From G020344215 sp039586575 (GTDB lineage: Bacteria > Gemmatimonadota > Gemmatimonadetes > Palauibacterales > KS3-K002), in NCBI GenBank assembly GCA_039586575.1, contig JBDHKD010000009.1, positions 30,315-94,314 of the forward strand: 64,000 nt of DNA, written 5' to 3'. Shown here one piece after another: positions 15,780-24,453 of this stretch (position 1 is its first letter; every line of letters starts with the position of its first letter). Both the position numbers and the translations under genes were made by a program. A model generated the notes under the pieces. It made no database searches. It saw only the letters and a list, made by a program, of their open reading frames with translations, and was not told where the DNA came from.

Positions 15780-15828
15780 GCCGCGCCGCCGTGCGGGCAA
15801 GAACACCGCTTTTCGTTGGGAATAGAGG

Positions 15829-16506
15829 ATGTCGAAGGCAAATCAGAGCAACGAACCTGGCGAAACCCGTCGAGTAGAGACGGAGATCCCGCGCAACTGG
15901 TTCATCGCGCGCCTGGACGACCTGGTCGTCAACTGGGCGCGGCGGCACAGCCTCTGGCCGATGCCATTCGGCACGGCATGCTGTGCGATCGAGATGATGG
16001 CGGCGGCGGCCTCCAAGTACGACATAGCGCGCTACGGCATGGAGCGCATGGGATATACCCCGCGGCAGGCCGACGTCATGATCGTTGCGGGTCGTGTGTC
16101 TTACAAAATGGCCCCAGTCATGCGCCGGATCTGGGACCAGATGCCCCAACCCAAGTGGTGCATTAGCATGGGAGCCTGTGCCTCGACCGGCGGCGTGTTC
16201 GACACCTATACGTTGATGCAGGGGATTGACACGGTCGTTCCGGTCGATGTCTACGTGCCCGGGTGCCCGCCGCGTCCCGAAGGTCTCCTCTACGGGCTCT
16301 TGATGATTCAGGAGAAGATCAAGGGCGAGTCGGTGAAGGACAGCCGCCCGCGAGAGGAGGATCCGGAGCGCGTCGGTAAGCCTCATCTTTCGCCCGAGGA
16401 AATAGAGCTCATCGCTCAGCCGTTCGGAAACTCGACGTTCCAGAATCGGGTGAGTGGGCTCGAGAGCTCTTCTCCCATCCTTCGTCCAGGCGACCGCAAA
16501 GAGTGA
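15829..16506 (+). CDS. nuoB: NADH:quinone oxidoreductase subunit B
   Basis: Carries the terminal iron-sulfur cluster N2, which passes electrons to quinone. The four-cysteine pattern is visible: the CC pair in FGTACCAIEMM, Cys in SMGACASTGG and Cys in YVPGCPPRPE. The 225 residues exceed the usual 160-180, because a charged tail of about 45 residues follows the core. It lies 49 bases after nuoA in the complex I operon. Confidence 0.96.
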   Translation: MSKANQSNEPGETRRVETEIPRNWFIARLDDLVVNWARRHSLWPMPFGTACCAIEMMAAAASKYDIARYGMERMGYTPRQADVMIVAGRVSYKMAPVMRRIWDQMPQPKWCISMGACASTGGVFDTYTLMQGIDTVVPVDVYVPGCPPRPEGLLYGLLMIQEKIKGESVKDSRPREEDPERVGKPHLSPEEIELIAQPFGNSTFQNRVSGLESSSPILRPGDRKE

Positions 16507-16608
16507 GAGAAGTCCGCCGGGTCCGAAGGGCTGGGCGGGATGCCCGACAGCCGGCGGGCGCTGGGCCGGTAGGCGACCGGCGTGCACAAGAACCACAGGT
16601 CAGGTGAG

Positions 16609-18402
16609 ATGTCGGCGAGTACAGCCTCGGGGAAGCTAAGAGACAGAGGTTCGGGCGTGGCTGCGGTTCCTCCGGACATCAAAGAACTGCAGGCCCGGTT
16701 CGGCAATGCCATTCGGTCGGTCGAGCGCGATGCGAATGGCGAGCCGGTCGTATTCGTGGATCCCGAGCGGAACGTCGAGATACTCGGCTTCCTGCGGGAC
16801 GCTCGCGGCTATGACCTGCTCAAGGACGTCACCGGGTTGGACCTGGGCGGGGGGCGCCCGCTTCAGGTCGTGTACCAGCTCTGGTCGACAGCGGACGACG
16901 CCCCGCTGCGGGTCAAGGCCGAGATCCCGCCCGATCGCCCCCAGCTGAAGAGCGCCTTCGCTATCTGGCGCGCATCGAATTGGCTGGAGCGCGAAGTCTA
17001 CGACATGTTCGGAGTCAAGTTCGAGGGGCACCCGGATCTCCGTCGCATTCTGATGCCGGAGAATTACGAGGAGGGTTACCCGCTCAGGAAGGACTTCCCA
17101 TTACGCGGGCGCTTCGCACGGGCCGAGCAGACGCGTTTGGCCATGTCCCAAGAGATGGAGGACATCTATAGCCTGGACGAGTTGACGGTGCGGGGTAGAA
17201 GTGGTCGCGCGGGCGAAGATCGCCCAGAAGGTCTCGACAGCCAGAACATGATCCTCAACATCGGGCCGCAGCACCCGGCGACCCACGGCGTGTTGAGGCT
17301 CGTCTGCGAGCTCGACGGTGAGACGATCGTCAAGTGCACGCCGCACATCGGCTACCTGCACACCGGGTTCGAGAAGCTCTCCGAATACCGCACCTGGAAC
17401 CAGGTGATTCCGCTGACCGACCGGATGGATTACCTGGCGCCGATGCTCTACAACATCGGCTACGCGATGGCGGTCGAGGAGTTGCTCGGTCTGGAGGTGA
17501 CGCCTCGCTGCAAGTCCATCCGCGTCATCTGCTCCGAGCTGAACAGAATTCTGTCACATCTGATCTGGGTGGGGACGACAGCCATCGACATCGGTGCGTT
17601 CACCCCGTTCCTCTATACCTTCGAAGAACGCGAGCGGATCTACAACCTGCACGAGGCCTACGTCGGAGCGCGGATGACCACCAGCGCGTCCCGCGTCGGT
17701 GGAATGCTGGCTGACGTGCCGCCCGGCTGGCTCGACGCCGTGCGCGACTTCGTGGAGACATTCCCGAACACGCTGGACGAGACAGAGCGGCTGCTCACCC
17801 AGAACTCGATCTGGATCGGACGTACCCAGGGGGTCGGTGCGATCGGCGGCGCGGACGCTATCAACATCGGTCTATGCGGTCCGAACCTGCGTGCCTCCGG
17901 TGTCGCCTACGACGTACGCAAAGACAAGCCGTACTTGGGGTACGAGACGTACGACTTCGACGTCCCGGTGGGTGAGTACGGGGATGTCTACGATCGGTAC
18001 CTGGTTCGAATGGAGGAGATGCGGCAGTCCGTCCGCATCCTCGAGCAGGCGCTGGCTCGAGTGCCGAACGGCCCGATAAACGTGGACGATCCGCGCGTCA
18101 TCTTGCCGCCGAAGTCGGAGGTTATGGGTTCGATCGATGGGATGATCTCGCACTTCAAGCTGGTGATGGAGGGCCTGAAAGTTCCGGCGGGCGAGGTTTG
18201 GTCATCGATAGAGAGCTCGAAGGGTGAACTCGGCTTCTATCTGGTTGCGGACGGAGGACCAAAACCCGTTCGCTGCCGCTTCCGCGGACCGTCCTTCATG
18301 AACATGTCGACGTTGCCATACCTGGTTGAAGGTGAATTGATAGCAGACTTGATCGCCGTGAACGCGAGCATCGATATCGTGCTCGGGGAGATCGATCGAT
18401 GA
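16609..18402 (+). CDS. nuoCD: NADH:quinone oxidoreductase fused subunit C/D
   Basis: Fusion of the 30-kDa (NuoC) and 49-kDa (NuoD) peripheral-arm subunits; NuoD lines the quinone cavity. About 597 residues. The NuoC part (first 190) ends in the motif REVYDMFGVKFEGHPDLRRILMPENYEEGYPLRKDFP. The NuoD part starts near residue 205 with LNIGPQHPATHGVLR, includes GYLHTGFEKL and ends IVLGEIDR. ATG 16609 is chosen; GTG 16582 is an in-frame alternative. The same fusion occurs in E. coli and other groups, while many bacteria keep two genes. The stop overlaps nuoE by four bases (ATGA). Confidence 0.95.
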   Translation: MSASTASGKLRDRGSGVAAVPPDIKELQARFGNAIRSVERDANGEPVVFVDPERNVEILGFLRDARGYDLLKDVTGLDLGGGRPLQVVYQLWSTADDAPLRVKAEIPPDRPQLKSAFAIWRASNWLEREVYDMFGVKFEGHPDLRRILMPENYEEGYPLRKDFPLRGRFARAEQTRLAMSQEMEDIYSLDELTVRGRSGRAGEDRPEGLDSQNMILNIGPQHPATHGVLRLVCELDGETIVKCTPHIGYLHTGFEKLSEYRTWNQVIPLTDRMDYLAPMLYNIGYAMAVEELLGLEVTPRCKSIRVICSELNRILSHLIWVGTTAIDIGAFTPFLYTFEERERIYNLHEAYVGARMTTSASRVGGMLADVPPGWLDAVRDFVETFPNTLDETERLLTQNSIWIGRTQGVGAIGGADAINIGLCGPNLRASGVAYDVRKDKPYLGYETYDFDVPVGEYGDVYDRYLVRMEEMRQSVRILEQALARVPNGPINVDDPRVILPPKSEVMGSIDGMISHFKLVMEGLKVPAGEVWSSIESSKGELGFYLVADGGPKPVRCRFRGPSFMNMSTLPYLVEGELIADLIAVNASIDIVLGEIDR

Positions 18403-18938
18403 GCGACGCGCTGCACCCTGCGATCGCCGGCGCGCAGCCCTCGCAGCGGGCAGAAAGGAGCCCCGAGGCTCCGCTGTTCGAGGGTGAGTATCGGGACCGC
18501 TTCGAGAAGATCCTGACTCGCTACCCGGACAAGCGGGCCGCTCTGCTACCCGTACTCCACATGGCACAGGAGGTTCGAGGTTGGATCTCGGCGGAGACGA
18601 TCCGGCGCGTGGCCGAGCTGCTCGACCTGACACCGGCGTACGTCCGCTCGGTCGCATCGTTCTACACGATGTTCAGCCTGCGACCTGTCGGTCGGTACTT
18701 GATCCAGGTGTGCATCGGGATCGGTTGTGACCTTTGTGGTGCGGAAGATGTCGTGGAGAAGTTTCTCGAGTTGACGAACACCAGGATCGGTGAGGTATCG
18801 GACGACGGAAAGTACACGGTGGTTGAGGTCGAGTGCTTGGGCGCCTGCGGGTTCCCAACGGTGGTCCAGGTAAACGACAAGGTATACGAAAACGTCAAGG
18901 CCGAAGACGTTGCGGGCCTGTTGAGGGAGCTGGGCTGA
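18399..18938 (+). CDS. nuoE: NADH:quinone oxidoreductase subunit E
   Basis: Peripheral 24-kDa subunit with a thioredoxin-like fold holding the [2Fe-2S] cluster N1a. It is 179 residues. The cluster cysteines are in VCIGIGCDLCGAED and ECLGACGFPT. The N-terminal helical part (KRAALLPVLHMAQEVRGWI) is typical. The ATG overlaps the nuoCD stop, and nuoF follows 3 bases downstream. Confidence 0.95.
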   Translation: MSDALHPAIAGAQPSQRAERSPEAPLFEGEYRDRFEKILTRYPDKRAALLPVLHMAQEVRGWISAETIRRVAELLDLTPAYVRSVASFYTMFSLRPVGRYLIQVCIGIGCDLCGAEDVVEKFLELTNTRIGEVSDDGKYTVVEVECLGACGFPTVVQVNDKVYENVKAEDVAGLLRELG

Positions 18939-18941
18939 GCC

Positions 18942-20231
18942 ATGGCGTATCCCTACGAGCATCCCCGCGAGACCCGGGTGCTCTCCAAATACTTTGGAGA
19001 TGCGGACGCCGTTGGCATCGAGGGTTGGCTCGAGCGCGGCGGCTACAAGGCGCTCGAGAAGGCCGTCGGGATGGCGCCGGACGACGTGACCCAGGTGGTC
19101 AAGGATTCCGGGCTGCGAGGACGCGGCGGTGCAGGGTTCCCGGCGGGCTTGAAGTGGAGCTTCATGCCCAAGGACGGGAAGCTGACCAACTACCTGGCCT
19201 GTAACGCTGATGAGAGCGAGCCAGGCACCTTCAAGGATCGGGAGTTGATGCGCTGGACCCCTCATCAAGTGATCGAGGGGATGATCATTTGCAGCTATGC
19301 GATCCGCGCCAAGCACGCCTACATCTACATCCGCGGCGAGTTCGTCGACATCGTTCGCGTACTCAACCGGGGTGTCGCCGAGGCCTACGAGCGCGGTTAC
19401 CTGGGCAAGAACATCGTGGGCTCGGGGTTCGACCTCGACCTCACGGTTCACACCGGGGCCGGGGCGTACATCGCCGGCGAAGAAACGGGTCTCTTGAACT
19501 CACTGGAGGGCCGCCGGGCCGAGCCCCGTGTCAAGCCGCCGTTCCCGGCGCAGCGTGGCGCCTTCGGTATGCCGACGACCGTCAACAACGTCGAGACCCT
19601 CGCCTCGGTACCGCACATCGTTCAGAACGGTGCGGACTGGTACCGGCAGTGGGGTACGGAAAAGAGCCCTGGTACGAAGCTCTTCTCCTGTTGCGGCCAC
19701 CTACAGCGGCCCGGCAACTACGAAGTCCCGCTCGATTTCAACCTCAAGGAGCTGGTCTACGATCTGTGCGGCGGCCCACCCGAGGGCAGGCAGCTGGTGG
19801 GCGTCATTCCGGGCGGCAGCTCGGTGCCGATCCTGACGGCGGATGAGCTCGATTGCGACGTGAGCTACGAGGGCATCGAAGCGGCCGGCTCTTTCTTGGG
19901 CTCGGGCGGCCTGATCGCCATGGACGACTCGACGTGCATGGTCAGGGCGGTACGGCGCATGGTCGAATTCTACGCCCACGAGTCGTGCGGGCAGTGCACA
20001 CCGTGCCGAGAGGGCACTTCCTGGTTGGCGAAGATCCTACGGCGCATCGAGCGTGGCGACGGGCGCGAAGAGGACATCCCGCTGCTGCTCGACATCGGCT
20101 CGAATATGGCGGGCAAGACGATTTGCCCGTTGTCGGATAGTGCAGCCGTCCCGGTCGTGAGTTCGATTCAGAAGTTCGAAGAGGAATACCTGGCTCACAT
20201 TCGCGAAGGCCGCTGCACGGCGAAACGCTAA
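18942..20231 (+). CDS. nuoF: NADH:quinone oxidoreductase subunit F
   Basis: NADH-oxidising subunit with FMN and the [4Fe-4S] cluster N3. It is 429 residues. The NADH-binding GRGGAGFPAGLKW, the FMN-binding CNADESEPGTFKDRELM and GAYIAGEETGLLNSLEG, and the cluster motif ESCGQCTPCREGT with a later Cys in GKTICPLSD are all present. It sits between nuoE and nuoG, completing the NADH dehydrogenase module (E, F, G). Confidence 0.97.
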   Translation: MAYPYEHPRETRVLSKYFGDADAVGIEGWLERGGYKALEKAVGMAPDDVTQVVKDSGLRGRGGAGFPAGLKWSFMPKDGKLTNYLACNADESEPGTFKDRELMRWTPHQVIEGMIICSYAIRAKHAYIYIRGEFVDIVRVLNRGVAEAYERGYLGKNIVGSGFDLDLTVHTGAGAYIAGEETGLLNSLEGRRAEPRVKPPFPAQRGAFGMPTTVNNVETLASVPHIVQNGADWYRQWGTEKSPGTKLFSCCGHLQRPGNYEVPLDFNLKELVYDLCGGPPEGRQLVGVIPGGSSVPILTADELDCDVSYEGIEAAGSFLGSGGLIAMDDSTCMVRAVRRMVEFYAHESCGQCTPCREGTSWLAKILRRIERGDGREEDIPLLLDIGSNMAGKTICPLSDSAAVPVVSSIQKFEEEYLAHIREGRCTAKR

Positions 20232-20268
20232 TGGCCCGGTAGGGATAGGGGAGCGCTGAGCGAAGTCC

Positions 20269-21855
20269 ATGGATAGCGATAGGAAACTGGTCAACATCAC
20301 GATCGATGACACCCAGGTATCCGTACCGGAGGGGACGACCATCCTCGAGGCGGCTGAGCGCGTGGGTGTGGTCATCCCTCGGTACTGTTACCACCCGGGC
20401 CTGAGCGCGCCAGCGCAGTGCCGCATGTGTCTCGTCGAGGTCGAGGGCGCTCCTAAACCCCTGGCCTCGTGTGTGCAGCAGGCCCAGGACGGTATGGTGG
20501 TGAGCACCGAATGCGCCGAGGCGCGGAAGGCACGGCGTGGTGTGATCGAGTTCCTGTTGCTCAACCACCCGCTCGACTGCCCCATCTGTGATGCGGCCGG
20601 GCAGTGCATGCTTCAAGACTACGCACACGAGACGGGCCAGTTGCATCGACGCGCGGTGGAACCGAAGGTCGTCCTGGGCCGCGACCATGTCACACCCGAG
20701 ATCGTTTACTTCGCTGACCGTTGTATCTTGTGCACCCGCTGTGTCCGCTTCATGGACGAGATCGCCCAGGAGCCGGTGCTCCAGGTAATCCAGCGCGGCC
20801 ACAAGGGATACATCGACACGATGACCGACGACCTCTTCGAGCACCCGTTCTCGATGAACATCGTGGATGTGTGCCCGGTGGGTGCATTGGTCAACGAGGA
20901 TTTCCTGTTCAAGGCACGCTCCTGGGACCTGGATCAGACGGCAAGTATCTGCCCCGGTTGCTCGCAAGGCTGCAATGTGCTGCTGGGTACAAAGGAGAAC
21001 CGGGTCGTGCGGCTGAAGCCGCGGCCGAATCCCGAGGTCAACTCGTACTGGATGTGCGACTACGGACGGAAAGAGGTCGTGCGCTGGGGCGCCGGTGTGC
21101 GCGTCGAGGTACCGATGCTGCGGGAAGGAGATCGCCTCGTCGCGGTGGACTGGTCGCGCGCACTGGACGCAACGGTCGAAGCGATCAAGGGTGCCGCGGG
21201 AAGCGCGAAGGCGATCGTCGGTCCGGGCGCCTCGAACGAGAGCCTCTATGTGGTCCGTAAGCTCATGGATCAGGTGGGGTACGGCGGCGGCCGCTTCCGC
21301 GTGCCCAGCGGACCGGAGCACGTGCTGAAAGGTTTCCCGAAGTTGGCGTTGAGAAAGGACCGGGCGGCGAACGGTCGAGGAGCTGAAGTTCTGGGGTTCG
21401 AGCGCGTTGAGGACATCTACGAAGACCTCCGCGGTCATAAGGGTGTGCTGTTCGTCCTGGACGAGGATCTCGGCGATGCACCGGACGGCTTCGGCGCGGG
21501 CGCCGAGCTGTTCGTCTACATCGGCAGCGTGATGAGCCCGGCGGCTCGCCAGGCGGACATCGTGCTTCCATCGCCTGCCTGGTCCGAGCAGGAGGGCAGC
21601 TTCACGAATCTCGAAGGCCGCGTGCAGCGGTTCGACCAGGCGCTCAGGCCGCCGGGTCTGGCGCGGCCGATCTGGCTGAGCGGCTCGGTGGTCTTGGCGC
21701 GGCTAGGGGCAGGCGAACCGTTCACTTCGGCGGCCGCTACCTACGCTGCCTTGGCGGAGGAGTACACTGTTTACTCCGGTTTGAGCTACGAGAGCCTGGG
21801 CTTGGGCGGCGCTGCCACCGCCGGGGCGGAGTCGGGCGCCGGTGCTGGGACTTAA
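20269..21855 (+). CDS. nuoG: NADH:quinone oxidoreductase subunit G, short form
   Basis: Iron-sulfur subunit that wires NADH oxidation to the Q module. The N-terminal ferredoxin domain has CYHPGLSAPAQCRMCLVEVEG. Then come the His/Cys and 4Fe-4S ligands in HPLDCPICDAAGQCMLQD and CILCTRCVRFMDEI. A molybdopterin-oxidoreductase-type 4Fe-4S segment follows (SICPGCSQGCNVLLG). The 528 residues are much shorter than the roughly 780-910 of Thermus or E. coli, so the molybdopterin-like domain is reduced; ADIVLPSPAWSEQEGSFTNLEGRVQRF is retained. The C-terminus ends in an Ala/Gly-rich tail. Confidence 0.92.
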   Translation: MDSDRKLVNITIDDTQVSVPEGTTILEAAERVGVVIPRYCYHPGLSAPAQCRMCLVEVEGAPKPLASCVQQAQDGMVVSTECAEARKARRGVIEFLLLNHPLDCPICDAAGQCMLQDYAHETGQLHRRAVEPKVVLGRDHVTPEIVYFADRCILCTRCVRFMDEIAQEPVLQVIQRGHKGYIDTMTDDLFEHPFSMNIVDVCPVGALVNEDFLFKARSWDLDQTASICPGCSQGCNVLLGTKENRVVRLKPRPNPEVNSYWMCDYGRKEVVRWGAGVRVEVPMLREGDRLVAVDWSRALDATVEAIKGAAGSAKAIVGPGASNESLYVVRKLMDQVGYGGGRFRVPSGPEHVLKGFPKLALRKDRAANGRGAEVLGFERVEDIYEDLRGHKGVLFVLDEDLGDAPDGFGAGAELFVYIGSVMSPAARQADIVLPSPAWSEQEGSFTNLEGRVQRFDQALRPPGLARPIWLSGSVVLARLGAGEPFTSAAATYAALAEEYTVYSGLSYESLGLGGAATAGAESGAGAGT

Positions 21856-21874
21856 CGTGAGCTAGAGCGAGACG

Positions 21875-23104
21875 ATGGAACCACTCTCGACGACAGCGTT
21901 CTTGGCCTTCGCAGCGGCGAAGGTCTTGCTGATCTTCGTCGCCTGGCTGGTGGTGGTGGCCGGTGTCACACTCGCCGAGCGGAAGCTGGCGGCCTGGATC
22001 CAGGACCGCAGCGGCCCGAATCGCGTCGGACCCTGGGGGATCCTGCAGCCGATCGCGGATGGCATCAAGAACTTCGTCAAAGAGGAGCACACCCCGGGTG
22101 GCGCGAGCCGCTGGCTGTTCTTCATCGCTCCGGCGGTCTCGATGTTTCCGGCGTTCGTGGTGTTCGCGGTTATTCCTTTGGCAGCGCCGCTGCCCACGCC
22201 CTGGGGGCTGGTAGAGGTCATCATGGCCGACCTGCCCATCGGCTTTCTGTTCGTGCTGGCCCTGGGATCTCTGGGTGTTTACGGGCTGGCGCTGGGCGGT
22301 TGGGCCTCCAACAGCAAGTACTCGTTTCTGGGCGGAGTGCGCGCCTCGGCCCAAATGATCAGCTACGAGGTGTCGCTGGGCCTCAGCATCGTGCCGATCT
22401 TCATGCTCGCCGGCAACGTGACGTTGCCGGAGATCGTGCGGCAGCAGCAGGATTCCCTCTGGTACTTTCTGCCGCTGATGGTCGGGTTCCTGTTCTTTAG
22501 CATCTCGTATTTCGCCGAGACGAACCGAGCTCCGTTCGATATGCCCGAGGCCGAGTCCGAGCTGGTCTACGGGTTTCATACGGAGTACTCCGCCATGAAG
22601 ATGGCGATGTTCTACTTGGCGGAATATGCCAACATGGTCACGGCTTCGGCGTTGATGGCCACGTTCTTCTTCGGTGGCTGGGACATCCCATTCTGGGCTG
22701 GAGACAATATCAGTATCACGAGCGAGGGCGCTCTGGTTGGGGGCACGCCTGCCTGGTGGATCACTCTGCTGACCGCCGCTGCCTTCGCCGCGAAGACAGG
22801 ATTCTTCATCCTGCTCTTCATTTGGGTACGCTGGACGATACCGCGCTTCCGCTACGATCAGGTGATGTCGCTCGGGTGGAAGGTGTTGATCCCCATGATC
22901 GTCGCCTATATCGCGGTGCTGGGCGCGGCGATGCTGATACTCGAGGCGGCGGGTATCGAGTTCGGTGTTCGGTATGTACTGTCGCTCGCGGCGCTCAATG
23001 TGGTGCTGCTGGCGGCTATCATGTTCTGGTTGGATAGGAGTCGGATCATTCTGGGTAGCGCTTGGCGGCAGGTGCGCCCGCAACAGGCCCGATCGCGCGG
23101 ATAG
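21875..23104 (+). CDS. nuoH: NADH:quinone oxidoreductase subunit H
   Basis: Membrane subunit forming the entrance to the quinone chamber. It is 409 residues with about eight to nine transmembrane helices. Signatures are ERKLAAWIQDRSGPNRVGPWG near the N-terminus, and FAETNRAPFDMPEAESELVYGFHTEYS in the charged loop that contacts NuoB and NuoD. It begins 19 bases after nuoG, and its TAG lies two bases before the nuoI ATG. Confidence 0.96.
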   Translation: MEPLSTTAFLAFAAAKVLLIFVAWLVVVAGVTLAERKLAAWIQDRSGPNRVGPWGILQPIADGIKNFVKEEHTPGGASRWLFFIAPAVSMFPAFVVFAVIPLAAPLPTPWGLVEVIMADLPIGFLFVLALGSLGVYGLALGGWASNSKYSFLGGVRASAQMISYEVSLGLSIVPIFMLAGNVTLPEIVRQQQDSLWYFLPLMVGFLFFSISYFAETNRAPFDMPEAESELVYGFHTEYSAMKMAMFYLAEYANMVTASALMATFFFGGWDIPFWAGDNISITSEGALVGGTPAWWITLLTAAAFAAKTGFFILLFIWVRWTIPRFRYDQVMSLGWKVLIPMIVAYIAVLGAAMLILEAAGIEFGVRYVLSLAALNVVLLAAIMFWLDRSRIILGSAWRQVRPQQARSRG

Positions 23105-23106
23105 AC

Positions 23107-23604
23107 ATGGCGATAGGCGTAAAGACAGTCGAGCGGCCGGAGGCCGGAGCATCGTACCTCAGGGCGACGCTCAAAGGAATGGTGCTGACGTTCAGGCACC
23201 TCGTCAGGCCAGTCACGGTCACGCAGCAGTACCCGGAGGAAAAGTACGAGCTGGCGCCCCGGATGCGTGGCACACACCGCATGGCTGTGCACGAGGACGG
23301 ACGTGCTAAGTGCGTGGCCTGTGGGCTCTGCCCGACGGACTGTCCGGCGAACTGCATCAACTTGATACCGGCGGAGGATGAGAACGGCGAGCGGTACGCG
23401 GCGGTCTACGAGATCGACGAGTTCCGTTGCATCTTCTGCGGCTACTGCCAGGAGGTGTGCCCGGTCGAGGCGATTCACCTGGGAGTGCACTACGAGGCCG
23501 CCGAGTACAGCCGTGAGAGATTCGTCTACGACCTGGAGCGGCTTTGCGCGCAAGACCATCCGTTCACTCAGCTCTGGGACCCCGAGGATCCCGCATCGGA
23601 ATGA
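23107..23604 (+). CDS. nuoI: NADH:quinone oxidoreductase subunit I
   Basis: Ferredoxin-like subunit with clusters N6a and N6b. It is 165 residues from ATG 23107. Two CxxCxxCxxxCP motifs are seen: CVACGLCPTDCPANCI and CIFCGYCQEVCPVEAI. An upstream in-frame start inside nuoH would add 15 residues but has no support. Spacing to nuoH is two bases. Confidence 0.96.
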   Translation: MAIGVKTVERPEAGASYLRATLKGMVLTFRHLVRPVTVTQQYPEEKYELAPRMRGTHRMAVHEDGRAKCVACGLCPTDCPANCINLIPAEDENGERYAAVYEIDEFRCIFCGYCQEVCPVEAIHLGVHYEAAEYSRERFVYDLERLCAQDHPFTQLWDPEDPASE

Positions 23605-23643
23605 GCAGGGGCGGCCACTGGGGCGCGAAACGACAGGCCCATA

Positions 23644-24156
23644 ATGGATATTAGCCAACTGGTCTTCTACCTGTTCGCGGGACTCGCCGTGGCGAGTAGC
23701 GTGCTCATGGTCACGCGCAGGAACCCGGTCTACAGCGCCATGTTCCTGGTGCTGACCCTTTTCGCGGTGGCCGCGATCTTCGTGCTTCTGGATGCCCACT
23801 TCCTGGCCGCGCTCCAGATAGTGGTTTACGCCGGAGCGATCCTGGTCTTGTTCTTGTTCGTCATCATGCTGCTGAACCTCGGCCATGAATTCGATCCCGA
23901 TGTGCGGGGCAAGTTCTGGTGGGTGGTCGGGTTCGGGCTCGGGTTGGTCCTCTTCGCCGAACTGTTCGTTACGGCTCGTAGCGTGCCCGAGGAGCCCGGC
24001 CCCGACTTGCTGGCGCCGTTGCTACAAGCACAGGGCGCGGTAGCCGTGGTGGCTGAGCCACTGTTCGAGAATTACGTGGTGGCGGTGGAGGTAACGGGTG
24101 TATTGCTGCTCGTTGCGATGGTTGGAGCGGTCGTCATCGCCAAGCGGAAAGTCTGA
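23644..24156 (+). CDS. nuoJ: NADH:quinone oxidoreductase subunit J
   Basis: Small membrane subunit with five transmembrane helices over 170 residues. The characteristic third helix LQIVVYAGAILVLFLFVIMLLNL carries the pi-bulge region important for coupling. A hydrophobic C-terminal helix (VTGVLLLVAMVGAVVIAKR) closes the protein. It lies 39 bases after nuoI and 3 bases before nuoK. Confidence 0.94.
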   Translation: MDISQLVFYLFAGLAVASSVLMVTRRNPVYSAMFLVLTLFAVAAIFVLLDAHFLAALQIVVYAGAILVLFLFVIMLLNLGHEFDPDVRGKFWWVVGFGLGLVLFAELFVTARSVPEEPGPDLLAPLLQAQGAVAVVAEPLFENYVVAVEVTGVLLLVAMVGAVVIAKRKV

Positions 24157-24159
24157 CAT

Positions 24160-24453
24160 ATGCTGTTCGAGTCATTGGCGTTGAGCGCTTTATTGTTCGC
24201 GGTGGGAACTGTCGGTGTCCTGGTGCGCCGCAACGCGATCGTGATGTTCATGTGCATTGAGCTGATGCTGAACGCCGTGAACCTCGCGTTCGTAGCGACC
24301 TCACGGTACGCCGGGATCGAAGGCCAGCTCTTTGTGATTTTCGTTATGACGGTGGCGGCTGCTGAGGCTGCAGTGGGTCTGGCAATCATCATCTCCATCT
24401 TCCGCCACTACGGATCCGTTGACGTTAGGAACTTCAGGTTGCTGAGATGGTAG
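24160..24453 (+). CDS. nuoK: NADH:quinone oxidoreductase subunit K
   Basis: Small antiporter-like membrane subunit of 97 residues with three helices. FMCIELMLNAVNLAF contains the conserved proton-path glutamate, and VAAAEAAVGLAIIISIFR the second. The gene overlaps the start of nuoL by seven bases. Confidence 0.95.
   Translation: MLFESLALSALLFAVGTVGVLVRRNAIVMFMCIELMLNAVNLAFVATSRYAGIEGQLFVIFVMTVAAAEAAVGLAIIISIFRHYGSVDVRNFRLLRW

Noticed and set aside
19942..21438. 498-residue minus-strand frame across nuoF and nuoG
   Set aside because: Antisense to two essential subunits with all cluster ligands; no recognisable motif of its own.
21737..23152. 471-residue minus-strand frame across nuoH
   Set aside because: His/Arg/Gln-rich composition typical of the reverse strand of membrane-protein genes.
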